DNA of 64,000 nucleotides. Source: Streptomyces pristinaespiralis. Its GTDB lineage: Bacteria; Actinomycetota; Actinomycetes; Streptomycetales; Streptomycetaceae. The stretch spans positions 6,817,501-6,881,500 of the forward strand of contig NZ_CP011340.1 in assembly GCF_001278075.1 (NCBI RefSeq), written 5' to 3'. Shown here piece after piece: positions 1 to 5,985 of the stretch (positions are counted from its first letter, which is position 1; each line of letters opens with the position of its first letter). A program made the translations under genes and the position numbers. The notes below the pieces were generated by a model that did not search any database, was not told the origin of the DNA, and was given only the letters and a program-made list of their open reading frames with translations.

Positions 1-83
1 AGCACGATCGAGGGGACCGGGAACAGCAGCGGGAAGCCCCGGTCCTGCTGCAATCGGTCCTCGCCCGCCCGGTCCCGGCGCAT
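1..83 (-). CDS. Hypothetical protein, N-terminal fragment (runs off window)
   Basis: An open frame begins at an ATG on the minus strand at 83 and runs off the left edge, giving about 27 residues that start MRRDRAGEDRLQQD and continue FPLLFPVP. The start shares one base with the stop codon of the upstream SMR gene (TGATG), so the gene is probably translationally coupled to it. The fragment is too short to assign a family. It appears to be the third gene of a TetR-SMR-X operon. Confidence 0.5.
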   Translation of the reverse strand, partial: MRRDRAGEDRLQQDRGFPLLFPVPSIV

Positions 84-409
84 CAGTGCTCCATCCCGCC
101 GCCGACGTACATCACCACGACGCCGATGATGACGAGGGCGATACCGATGAGCGTCGCCGGTCTGACCGGTTCGTCGAAGAGGACGACGCCGCCGAGGAAC
201 GCGCCCACGGTGCCCACGCCCGACCAGATCGCGTACACGGGACCGACGTTGAGCGTCTTGAGCGCCTGCGCCAGCATGAGGAACGCGGCGCCGTAGCCGA
301 TGACCACCAGGACGGTGGGGCCGAGGCGGGTCAGACCGTGCGAGGCGCGCAGCGAGAGCGTCGCGATCACTTCGGAGATGATCGCTCCCGCGACCAGCAG
401 GGCCCCCAT
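83..409 (-). CDS. Small multidrug resistance (SMR) family efflux protein
   Basis: This 108-residue protein has the length and four-helix pattern of SMR (EmrE/SugE-type) proton-coupled exporters of cationic compounds. Helix 1 carries the conserved membrane Glu (AIISEVIATLSL, Glu13). Loop 2 has the family signature GPVYAIWSGVG, and the C-terminus is a hydrophobic helix (LIGIALVIIGVVVMYVG). The ATG at 409 shares one base with the stop of the TetR gene, and its own stop shares one base with the next start. This indicates a tightly coupled operon in which the TetR protein probably controls its own exporter. SMR proteins act as dimers; whether the third gene is a partner cannot be seen. Confidence 0.9.
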   Translation of the reverse strand: MGALLVAGAIISEVIATLSLRASHGLTRLGPTVLVVIGYGAAFLMLAQALKTLNVGPVYAIWSGVGTVGAFLGGVVLFDEPVRPATLIGIALVIIGVVVMYVGGGMEH

Positions 410-1110
410 CAGCGCGACTCCCCGGCGCTGCCGGCCGGATCCGTGCTCGATCGACCGGGGCCGGCCCGATCGGCGCTCGAGGGACCGGAGTCGGCGTTGC
501 CGGTGCCGACGCGACCGGTGCCGATGGCTCCCGTGTCGATGAGACCGGTGACGAGCCGGCGCAGCTCGACATGGGCCGCGCCGTGCGGCGGGGCGAGACG
601 GAGCAGCCGCGCCGTCCACCAGCCGTCGACGGCCATGCGTACGAGCGTGCTCACCCCCGGCGGCAGGCCGTCCGCATCCAGCCGTTCCTGCCATGCCCGG
701 TAGTGGCGCTGGAGGACGTCGAGCACTTCGGGGCCGGCCGCCGCGGCGATCAGCGCCAGCGGGACCTCGTCGCGGCCGGCGGTGCCCGGCTCCGGGGCCA
801 CCTCGGGGATCGAGCGGTCGAGCCAGGCCATGGTGTAGGCGCCGGGAGGGGCGTCCGGGCCGGGCAGTACCGCCTCGAAGCGGTCCACCAGCCGCTGGAC
901 GACGCCCTCGACCAGGGCGCGTTTGCTCGGGAAGTGGTGCAGCAGACCGCCCTTGCTGACGCCCGCCTCCGCGGCGACGGCGTCCAGCCGGACCGCGTCC
1001 ACGCCTCCCTTCACCAGCAGCCGCTCCACAGCGTCGAGGAGTCGATCCCGCACGGTTCCGCCCGTCTCTCGTGCCGATCCGTTACCGACCGTCTGGACGG
1101 TCGAATGCAT
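409..1110 (-). CDS. TetR family transcriptional regulator
   Basis: The protein has an N-terminal TetR helix-turn-helix (RDRLLDAVERLLVKGG, then VAAEAGVSKGGLLHHF) and a divergent all-helical ligand domain. A Gly/Thr/Ser-rich tail of about 35 residues has no domain character. It probably represses the coupled SMR exporter and itself. The ATG at 1110 gives 233 residues, but a perfect operator-like palindrome at 1086-1103 would then lie inside codons 3-9. A GTG at 1053 preceded by GGCGGA gives a normal 214-residue TetR protein beginning VRDRLLDAV, and may be the true start. The family is certain; the inducer is unknown. Confidence 0.88.
   Translation of the reverse strand: MHSTVQTVGNGSARETGGTVRDRLLDAVERLLVKGGVDAVRLDAVAAEAGVSKGGLLHHFPSKRALVEGVVQRLVDRFEAVLPGPDAPPGAYTMAWLDRSIPEVAPEPGTAGRDEVPLALIAAAAGPEVLDVLQRHYRAWQERLDADGLPPGVSTLVRMAVDGWWTARLLRLAPPHGAAHVELRRLVTGLIDTGAIGTGRVGTGNADSGPSSADRAGPGRSSTDPAGSAGESR
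1086..1103. promoter_or_regulatory. Probable TetR operator palindrome
   Basis: CGACCGTC-TG-GACGGTCG is a perfect inverted repeat with 8-base arms and a 2-base centre. It sits at the upstream end of the TetR-SMR operon. Such palindromes next to a tetR gene are normally autoregulatory operators. Its position argues that translation starts downstream of it, at the GTG at 1053. Confidence 0.6.
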
Positions 1111-1606
1111 GCTAGCACCGCTCCTGGCCTGGCCTGCGGAAACGTCCGGTGAATTCTGCTGACGCGGCGGTAAGTGGATTCGATAAATCCCGGTTCTGCG
1201 CTCGCGAGCGCCTCGGGATGTGACTACGGTCTGCCGTTGAATTGAGTGCCGTCATGAACGGTGATCGGCATTTCTTGACCGTGGGGAATCGAAACGGATG
1301 TCACTCGGCCGGCAGGTGTCGCGTCAGCCGCGGCGTGCCGCCCGACGTGCCGCCCAGGGCCAGGGCCCGGGCCCGGCTGCCGCGATGCCGACCCGGCACG
1401 GGGGCTGCGCTGTCAACGGCGACCTTGTGCTGCCGGCTGCTTCCAAGGCGAGTATTTTCCGTGCGCAGGGCTGCCCGCGCCCGTTCGTTCATGACGCGGA
1501 CCTCTGCATGCCTTTCTCATGCGACTGGCACCCTTTCGATTTGGGCTGCGCACATCCCCATTCATTCGTGCGAGGAAACCGGCCATGGTCAAGGACGGCC
1601 GCGTCG
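1111..1606. other. Non-coding spacer between tetR and the synthase remnant
   Basis: About 500 bases with no open frame showing recognisable protein similarity or Streptomyces codon bias. Stretches near 1180-1290 and 1450-1560 are less GC-rich than the flanks. It should contain the promoter of the tetR operon and may include further unrecognisable remains of the truncated synthase gene. Confidence 0.4.
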
Positions 1607-1825
1607 TTTCGCGCATTCCAGATGCCGGGGGAATCCTGAATGAATGGCGAGCCGATTGTGTGCGGTTCCAGCGACAACCTCGACCTCACCGACGACCCGC
1701 GCGTCCGTGCCGCCGCCCGACAGGCCCTCGACACCTACGGATGCTCCTGCACGGGGTCCCGTTTCCTCAACGGCGACGTCGACCTCCACCAGGAACTCGA
1801 GCAGGAGCAAGCCCACTTCCTCGGC
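1607..1825 (+). pseudogene. Remnant of a PLP-dependent alpha-oxoamine synthase gene
   Basis: The frame from 1640 encodes DNLDLTDDPRVRAAARQALD, then YGCSCTGSRFLNGDVDLHQE and LEQEQAHFLG. This matches the conserved early region of alpha-oxoamine synthases (KBL, BioF, ALAS, CqsA type): N-Y-L-G-L..DDPRV, Y-G..C-T-G-S-R-F-L-N-G, LH.ELE...A.FLG. Upstream in the same frame, FRAFQMPGES before an in-frame TGA at 1637 resembles the preceding family segment. Similarity stops at about 1825, some 30 bases before a terminator and 65 before tRNA-Leu, so the PLP lysine and the rest of the enzyme are missing. This is a decayed fragment, not a functional gene. The family assignment rests on pattern recognition. 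Confidence 0.65.
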
Positions 1826-1855
1826 AACCGGCCGCCGTCCCCGAGGCGCGACAAA

Positions 1856-1885
1856 AAGATCCCCACGGAACTCCGTGGGGATCTT
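1856..1885 (-). terminator. Rho-independent terminator of tRNA-Leu
   Basis: Arms AAGATCCCCACGG and CCGTGGGGATCTT form a perfect 13-bp stem with a four-base loop. On the minus strand it is followed by a run of T. It lies six bases beyond the tRNA 3' end, as expected for the tRNA transcript terminator. Confidence 0.85.
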
Positions 1886-1890
1886 GTTGG

Positions 1891-1975
1891 TGTCCGAGGG
1901 GGGACTTGAACCCCCACGCCCGATAAAGGGCACTAGCACCTCAAGCTAGCGCGTCTGCCATTCCGCCACCCGGAC
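1891..1975 (-). tRNA. tRNA-Leu (anticodon GAG)
   Basis: On the minus strand the sequence starts GTCCGGGTGGCGGAATGG and ends TTCAAGTCCCCCCTCGGACA. It forms a cloverleaf with a GTCCG/CGGAC acceptor end, the GGTTCAAGTCC T-loop and a long class II variable arm typical of leucine tRNAs. The anticodon loop TTGAGGT, flanked by CTAGC/GCTAG, gives anticodon GAG (reads CUC/CUU). CCA is not encoded. The gene fragment next to its 3' end suggests past recombination or deletion at this tRNA. Confidence 0.95.
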
Positions 1976-2162
1976 AAGGTGTCTGTCTCGCGGCCCTGGG
2001 CCGTTCCGACGTGGAAAACCATAGCAAACATTCGGACCCCCTCGATCACACCCCCGGTTCCCCCGGCGGCCGGTACGACGGCCGGGGACCGGCCCTTGGG
2101 CCCCGGGCACGATGGCGAGAGGATGAGGCGGACCACCAGCAGCGACAGCGGGAGGAATCAGC

Positions 2163-3488
2163 GTGAGCGAGTCGAACACGGCCCGGGCGGTCACGGGCGA
2201 GGACGAGGTCGTCGATCTCTGCCGTGAGCTGATCAGGATCGACACCAGCAACTACGGCGACCACTCGGGGCCCGGAGAGCGCGCGGCAGCCGAGTACGTC
2301 GCGGAGAAACTCGCCGAGGTCGGTCTGGAGCCGCAGATCCTCGAGTCGCACCGCGGCCGCGCCTCTACCGTGGCCCGCATCGAGGGCGAGGACCCGTCGC
2401 GGCCCGCGCTGCTGATCCACGGCCATCTCGACGTCGTGCCCGCGAACGCGGACGACTGGACCCACCACCCGTTCTCCGGCGAGATCGCGGACGACTGCGT
2501 GTGGGGCCGGGGCGCGGTCGACATGAAGGACATGGACGCGATGACCCTCGCGGTCGTACGGGACAGGCTGCGCAGCGGCCGCAAGCCCCCGCGCGACATC
2601 GTGCTGGCCTTCCTCGCCGACGAGGAGGCCGGCGGCACCTACGGCGCCCGGTACCTCGTCGACGAGCACCCGGACCTGTTCGAGGGGGTCACGGAGGCCA
2701 TCGGCGAGGTCGGCGGCTTCTCCTTCACCGTCAACGAGAACCTGCGGCTCTATCTCGTCGAGACGGCGCAGAAGGGCATGCACTGGATGCGCCTGACGGT
2801 GGACGGCACCGCCGGCCACGGCTCGATGACCAACAAGGACAACGCGATCACGGAGCTGTGCGAGGCCGTCGGCCGGCTCGGCCGCCACACCTGGCCGGTC
2901 AGGGTCACCAAGACCGTACGCTCCTTCCTCGACGAGCTGTCCGACGCGCTCGGAACGCCGCTCGACCCGGAGGACATGGACGCCACCCTCGCCAAGCTCG
3001 GCGGCATCGCCAAGATGGTCGGCGCCACCCTGCGGAACTCCGCGGCCCCGACCATGCTCGGCGCCGGCTACAAGGTGAACGTCATCCCCGGCCAGGCCAC
3101 CGCGCACGTGGACGGACGCTTCCTGCCCGGCTACGAGGAGGAGTTCCTCGCCGAGCTGGACCGGCTGCTCGGTCCCCGGGTCCGGCGCGAGGACGTGCAC
3201 GGTGACAAGGCCCTGGAGACCAGCTTCGACGGCGCGCTCGTCGACGCGATGCAGGTGGCGCTGAAGGCGGAGGACCCGATCGCGCGGGCCGTGCCCTACA
3301 TGCTGTCGGGCGGCACCGACGCCAAGTCCTTCGACGACCTGGGCATCCGCTGCTTCGGCTTCGCCCCGCTGAAGCTGCCGCCGGAGCTGGACTTTGCCGG
3401 CATGTTCCACGGCGTGGACGAGCGGGTGCCGGTGGACGGCCTGAAGTTCGGCGTGCGGGTCCTCGACCGGTTCATCGACCAGTGCTGA
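2163..3488 (+). CDS. M20 family metallopeptidase (dipeptidase/acylase type)
   Basis: This 441-residue protein has the M20/M25/M40 zinc-peptidase signatures in order: LLIHGHLDVVPA (His and Asp metal/catalytic residues), WGRGAVDMKDMDA (bridging Asp), FLADEEAGGTYG (catalytic Glu and metal Glu), and a C-terminal metal His in FHGVDERV. A central dimerisation insert lies between. Homologues are cytoplasmic hydrolases of dipeptides or N-acyl amino acids; the substrate cannot be read from the sequence. The GTG at 2163 follows the ribosome site GGGAGGAA. The gene stands alone, ending before a hairpin and the chaplin genes. Confidence 0.92.
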   Translation: MSESNTARAVTGEDEVVDLCRELIRIDTSNYGDHSGPGERAAAEYVAEKLAEVGLEPQILESHRGRASTVARIEGEDPSRPALLIHGHLDVVPANADDWTHHPFSGEIADDCVWGRGAVDMKDMDAMTLAVVRDRLRSGRKPPRDIVLAFLADEEAGGTYGARYLVDEHPDLFEGVTEAIGEVGGFSFTVNENLRLYLVETAQKGMHWMRLTVDGTAGHGSMTNKDNAITELCEAVGRLGRHTWPVRVTKTVRSFLDELSDALGTPLDPEDMDATLAKLGGIAKMVGATLRNSAAPTMLGAGYKVNVIPGQATAHVDGRFLPGYEEEFLAELDRLLGPRVRREDVHGDKALETSFDGALVDAMQVALKAEDPIARAVPYMLSGGTDAKSFDDLGIRCFGFAPLKLPPELDFAGMFHGVDERVPVDGLKFGVRVLDRFIDQC

Positions 3489-3498
3489 GCTCGTTCGT

Positions 3499-3534
3499 CG
3501 GCCGCCGCCGGGCCCGCACGTCCCGCGGCGGCCG
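3499..3534 (+). terminator. Terminator-like hairpin after M20 peptidase gene
   Basis: CGGCCGCCGC and GCGGCGGCCG form a 10-bp perfect stem around a 16-base loop, starting 11 bases after the stop codon. There is no strong T run, as is common in Streptomyces. Confidence 0.55.
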
Positions 3535-3685
3535 GGCTGTTGTGATGACGCTCGGATAATCGTCTGCGCGTGCGTATGTGACTTGAAAGAGTGAATGGGG
3601 GTTACGGCTCGTAGCCCCGGTGCCTCCTCCTCGTTACAGGTGATGCGGTCCGCGGCTGGGACCGCATTTGCCAACAGGAGGAATA

Positions 3686-3919
3686 ATGATCAAGAAGGTC
3701 GTCGCGACTGCGGCTGCCGCCGGTGGTCTGGTGCTCGCGGGTGCGGGTATGGCCATGGCTGACTCCGGCGCCCACGGCGCCGCTGTGCACTCCCCCGGTG
3801 TGCTGTCGGGCAACCTGGTCCAGGTGCCGGTGCACGTGCCCGTGAATGTCTGTGGCAACACGGTCAGCATCATCGGCCTGCTGAACCCCGCCTTCGGCAA
3901 CACCTGCGTCAACGCCTGA
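3686..3919 (+). CDS. chpH: Short chaplin, ChpH-type
   Basis: A 77-residue secreted amyloid-forming surface protein of the chaplin family. Chaplins coat aerial hyphae and lower surface tension so that hyphae can leave the medium. An N-terminal Sec signal (MIKKVVATAAAAGGLVLAGA, cleavage after AMA) precedes one chaplin domain. The domain reads DSGAHGAAVHSPGVLSGN, VPVHVPVNVCGNTVSI and LLNPAFGNTC, with the two conserved cysteines. The ATG at 3686 is chosen because AGGAGG lies 6 bases upstream. The next gene is a long chaplin, matching the chpH-chpC pair of S. coelicolor. Confidence 0.95.
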   Translation: MIKKVVATAAAAGGLVLAGAGMAMADSGAHGAAVHSPGVLSGNLVQVPVHVPVNVCGNTVSIIGLLNPAFGNTCVNA

Positions 3920-3957
3920 CGTTGAGTTCCGGCCCGCATGAGGCCGGGAGTGAATCC

Positions 3958-3998
3958 GGGCGGCTCCGGAGTGCGTGCCATGCACTCCGGAGCCGCCC
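3958..3998 (+). terminator. Terminator after chpH
   Basis: GGGCGGCTCCGGAGTGC and GCACTCCGGAGCCGCCC form a perfect 17-bp stem with a 7-base loop, followed by GCTTCTTCC. It separates chpH from the following long chaplin, so the two are probably transcribed mostly independently. Confidence 0.85.
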
Positions 3999-4065
3999 GC
4001 TTCTTCCAACCCCCTCGGCGTGTGCCCAGGGGTATTCGTGAAGCTGGAAGGCAGGGCATCAAGAC

Positions 4066-4758
4066 ATGCGACAGGTCACGCGCAAAGGCCTGATCACCGT
4101 GGCGGCCGCGGGAGGGGTACTCGCCCTCGGCGGCGGTTACGCGCAGGCGGACTCCGGGGCCCACGGAGAGGCCTCGAACTCGCCGGGCGTGCTGTCCGGG
4201 AACTCGGTCCAGGCTCCGGTGCACGTGCCCGTGAACGTCTGCGGCAACACCGTGGACGTCGTCGGGCTGCTCAACCCCACGTTCGGCAACGAGTGCGCCA
4301 ACGTCTCCCGGTCGGGCCACGGCGGTGGCGGTGGCTCCGGAGCGGACGGCAGCACGAGCAACTCGCCGGGCGTCGGCTCGGGCAACCAGGTCCAGGCGCC
4401 GATCGACGTGCCCGTCAACGCCTGCGGCAACAGCGTCAACCTCGGTGGGCTGCTCAACCCGTCGTTCGGCAACGACTGCACGAACGACTCGGGCGACACC
4501 CCGCCCGGAGAGCCGCAGGAACCGGGCACCCCGGAGGAGCCGAACAAGCCGGAGGAGCCCAACAAGCCCCAGACTCCGGAGACCCCCGAGACGCCGAGCG
4601 AGCCGAACACGCCCGGACCCCAGAGCGTCACCCCCGGTGGCAGCGACGGTGAACTCGCGGAGACCGGCATGGACGCGCTGGACATCCTGGCGCCGGCCGG
4701 TGTCGGCCTGCTGCTCGCCGGAGCGGTGCTCTACCGCAGGGCCCGCGCGGCCGCGTAG
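4066..4758 (+). CDS. chpC: Long chaplin with sortase sorting signal, ChpC-like
   Basis: A 230-residue wall-anchored chaplin. A signal peptide (ITVAAAGGVLALGGGYAQA) is followed by two chaplin domains, one starting DSGAHGEASNSPGVLSGN and one starting SNSPGVGSGNQVQAP, each with two cysteines and the LLNPxFGN motif. Next comes a Pro/Glu-rich linker of repeated EEPNKP and TPETP units. The C-terminal sorting signal is LAETG at about residue 197, then a membrane helix and an Arg-rich tail. LAxTG is the form used by Streptomyces class E sortases. It sits next to chpH as chpC does in S. coelicolor; ChpA and ChpB are alternative paralogues. Confidence 0.92.
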   Translation: MRQVTRKGLITVAAAGGVLALGGGYAQADSGAHGEASNSPGVLSGNSVQAPVHVPVNVCGNTVDVVGLLNPTFGNECANVSRSGHGGGGGSGADGSTSNSPGVGSGNQVQAPIDVPVNACGNSVNLGGLLNPSFGNDCTNDSGDTPPGEPQEPGTPEEPNKPEEPNKPQTPETPETPSEPNTPGPQSVTPGGSDGELAETGMDALDILAPAGVGLLLAGAVLYRRARAAA

Positions 4759-4825
4759 GCGCACGCCGGGCCGCGACGGCCACGGACGACACGGCTGCCG
4801 CCGTGTCCCGTGCCGCGGCACGTCG

Positions 4826-4859
4826 AGGAGCGGGTCCCGTGATCCCGGGACCCGCTCCT
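4826..4859. terminator. Bidirectional terminator between chpC and the DUF5703 gene
   Basis: AGGAGCGGGTCCCG and CGGGACCCGCTCCT form a perfect 14-bp stem with a 6-base loop followed by TTCC. It lies between two convergent genes and can serve both. Confidence 0.8.
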
Positions 4860-4878
4860 TTCCTGTACCTGCTCGCGA

Positions 4879-5067
4879 TCACCAGGTGGCGCGTACCTGG
4901 CGGATGATGCGCCGGCGGAGCCGCACTCTGCGGCTGCCGTCCCGGTGCAGGCTCAATCGGTCCAACTCCCAGTGTCCGTACTCGGCATGGTCGGTCAGCA
5001 GACGGGTCGCTTCCTTGCGGGAGACCCCGCGCGGCACGTACACGTCGACAAATTCGTATTCCGGCAT
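4879..5067 (-). CDS. DUF5703-like small conserved protein
   Basis: This 62-residue soluble protein starts MPEYEFVDVYVPRGVSRKEA and ends in an Arg-rich segment (RRVRLRRRIIRQVRATW). It resembles the small actinobacterial family annotated as DUF5703, whose function is unknown. The Arg-rich tail would suit nucleic-acid binding, but that is inference. It converges on the chaplin gene and is divergent from the next gene, with 47 bases between the start codons. Confidence 0.7.
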   Translation of the reverse strand: MPEYEFVDVYVPRGVSRKEATRLLTDHAEYGHWELDRLSLHRDGSRRVRLRRRIIRQVRATW

Positions 5068-5101
5068 CGCATCTATTGTGCGGGCACCGCCCCGGTACGG
5101 A

Positions 5102-5107
5102 TAGCGT
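5102..5107 (+). promoter_or_regulatory. -10 box of a leaderless promoter
   Basis: TAGCGT lies 7 bases before the ATG at 5115 with no ribosome-binding sequence between them. This spacing predicts transcription starting at or next to the A of the start codon. Confidence 0.5.
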
Positions 5108-5114
5108 CTGCACT

Positions 5115-5771
5115 ATGTCTGATGCTGCGCAGCCCACCGCTGCCGAGGTACGTGCCGCCGCCGAGGCGGTCAAAGCCGCACTGGACCGTCACCTCGAGGC
5201 GGTCGAGAACCGCACGGGAGACGACGACCCGGCCGTCTACGACGCGTTCAACGCGCTCGCCGCTGCGGCGGAGGCGTACGACGAGCGGCTCTACGACCGG
5301 TACGACGAGGTCACCCCCTTCGAGATCCCCGGCGCGGACGACTCGCTGCCGCCCTACGCGGGCCCGGAGGAGCCGAACGCGCTGAGTGTGCTGATCCGCC
5401 GTGACTACGCGGTGGTGGAGCCGCAGCGGCTGCTCGCCCAGGCGCAGCGCATCGCGGACCTTGATCCGGACGAGGTGGGGGCGGCCGGTGCCCCGGTCGT
5501 CGGTACGAGTGTGCACGCCGCCCTCGGCGTGCTCTTCGGCGAGTACGAGCCGGACGAGATCGCGTCCCGGCACAAGGAGTTCGGTCTGGAGGAGGGCGAC
5601 TCCACGCTGTGGGTGGCCGCCGCCGACGAGCTTCCGGAGCCCGGCGAGTGGCTGAGCGTCCCCTTCGACCAGGCCGACCCGGAGCGGGTCGTCTGCCGGT
5701 TCGACGTCAGTTCCGTCTTCGACGAGGACGAACTGCGCGAGGAGCCCCTGGACCTGGACGACGAGGAGTGA
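5115..5771 (+). CDS. Conserved hypothetical protein, acidic
   Basis: A 218-residue acidic soluble protein of the type conserved among streptomycetes, with no recognised catalytic motif. It begins SDAAQPTAAEVRAAAEAVK and has an Asp/Glu-rich end (DEDELREEPLDLDDEE). A helical N-terminal half is followed by an alpha/beta region around SVLIRRDYAVVEPQRLLAQA. There are no membrane segments and no cysteine cluster. The ATG at 5115 is chosen over an upstream start because a TAGCGT -10 box lies 7 bases before it. Confidence 0.75.
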   Translation: MSDAAQPTAAEVRAAAEAVKAALDRHLEAVENRTGDDDPAVYDAFNALAAAAEAYDERLYDRYDEVTPFEIPGADDSLPPYAGPEEPNALSVLIRRDYAVVEPQRLLAQAQRIADLDPDEVGAAGAPVVGTSVHAALGVLFGEYEPDEIASRHKEFGLEEGDSTLWVAAADELPEPGEWLSVPFDQADPERVVCRFDVSSVFDEDELREEPLDLDDEE

Positions 5772-5880
5772 CCGTCCGGATCCGCGCGACCGCTCCGTAT
5801 CGGTCCGTGACCGTCACGCGTGACGTGACCGTCCGCGGCACTGCGTAACCATGACCGTCCGCACGGCTGCGTGACCGCCC
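5769..5880. repeat. Irregular TGACCG repeats downstream of the acidic protein gene
   Basis: TGACCG occurs five times at 5769, 5808, 5826, 5852 and 5872, four of them extended to TGACCGTC. Spacing is irregular (18-39 bases). The run starts at the stop codon and ends before a strong hairpin. No coding function is apparent. Confidence 0.45.
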
Positions 5881-5938
5881 GGCGGATACGCGTACCACCG
5901 GGCGGATCCGGCCTTTTTCACCGGCGCTGCCCGGCCCC

Positions 5939-5984
5939 GGCCCCCGGCCTGCGGCGACCTCGCCGTCGCCGCAGGCCGGGGGCC
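5939..5984. terminator. Strong bidirectional terminator
   Basis: A perfect 20-bp stem (left arm 5939-5958, right arm 5965-5984, loop CTCGCC) lies between two convergent genes. The right arm ends one base before the stop codon of the minus-strand RecD2-like gene. Confidence 0.85.
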
Positions 5985-5985
5985 G

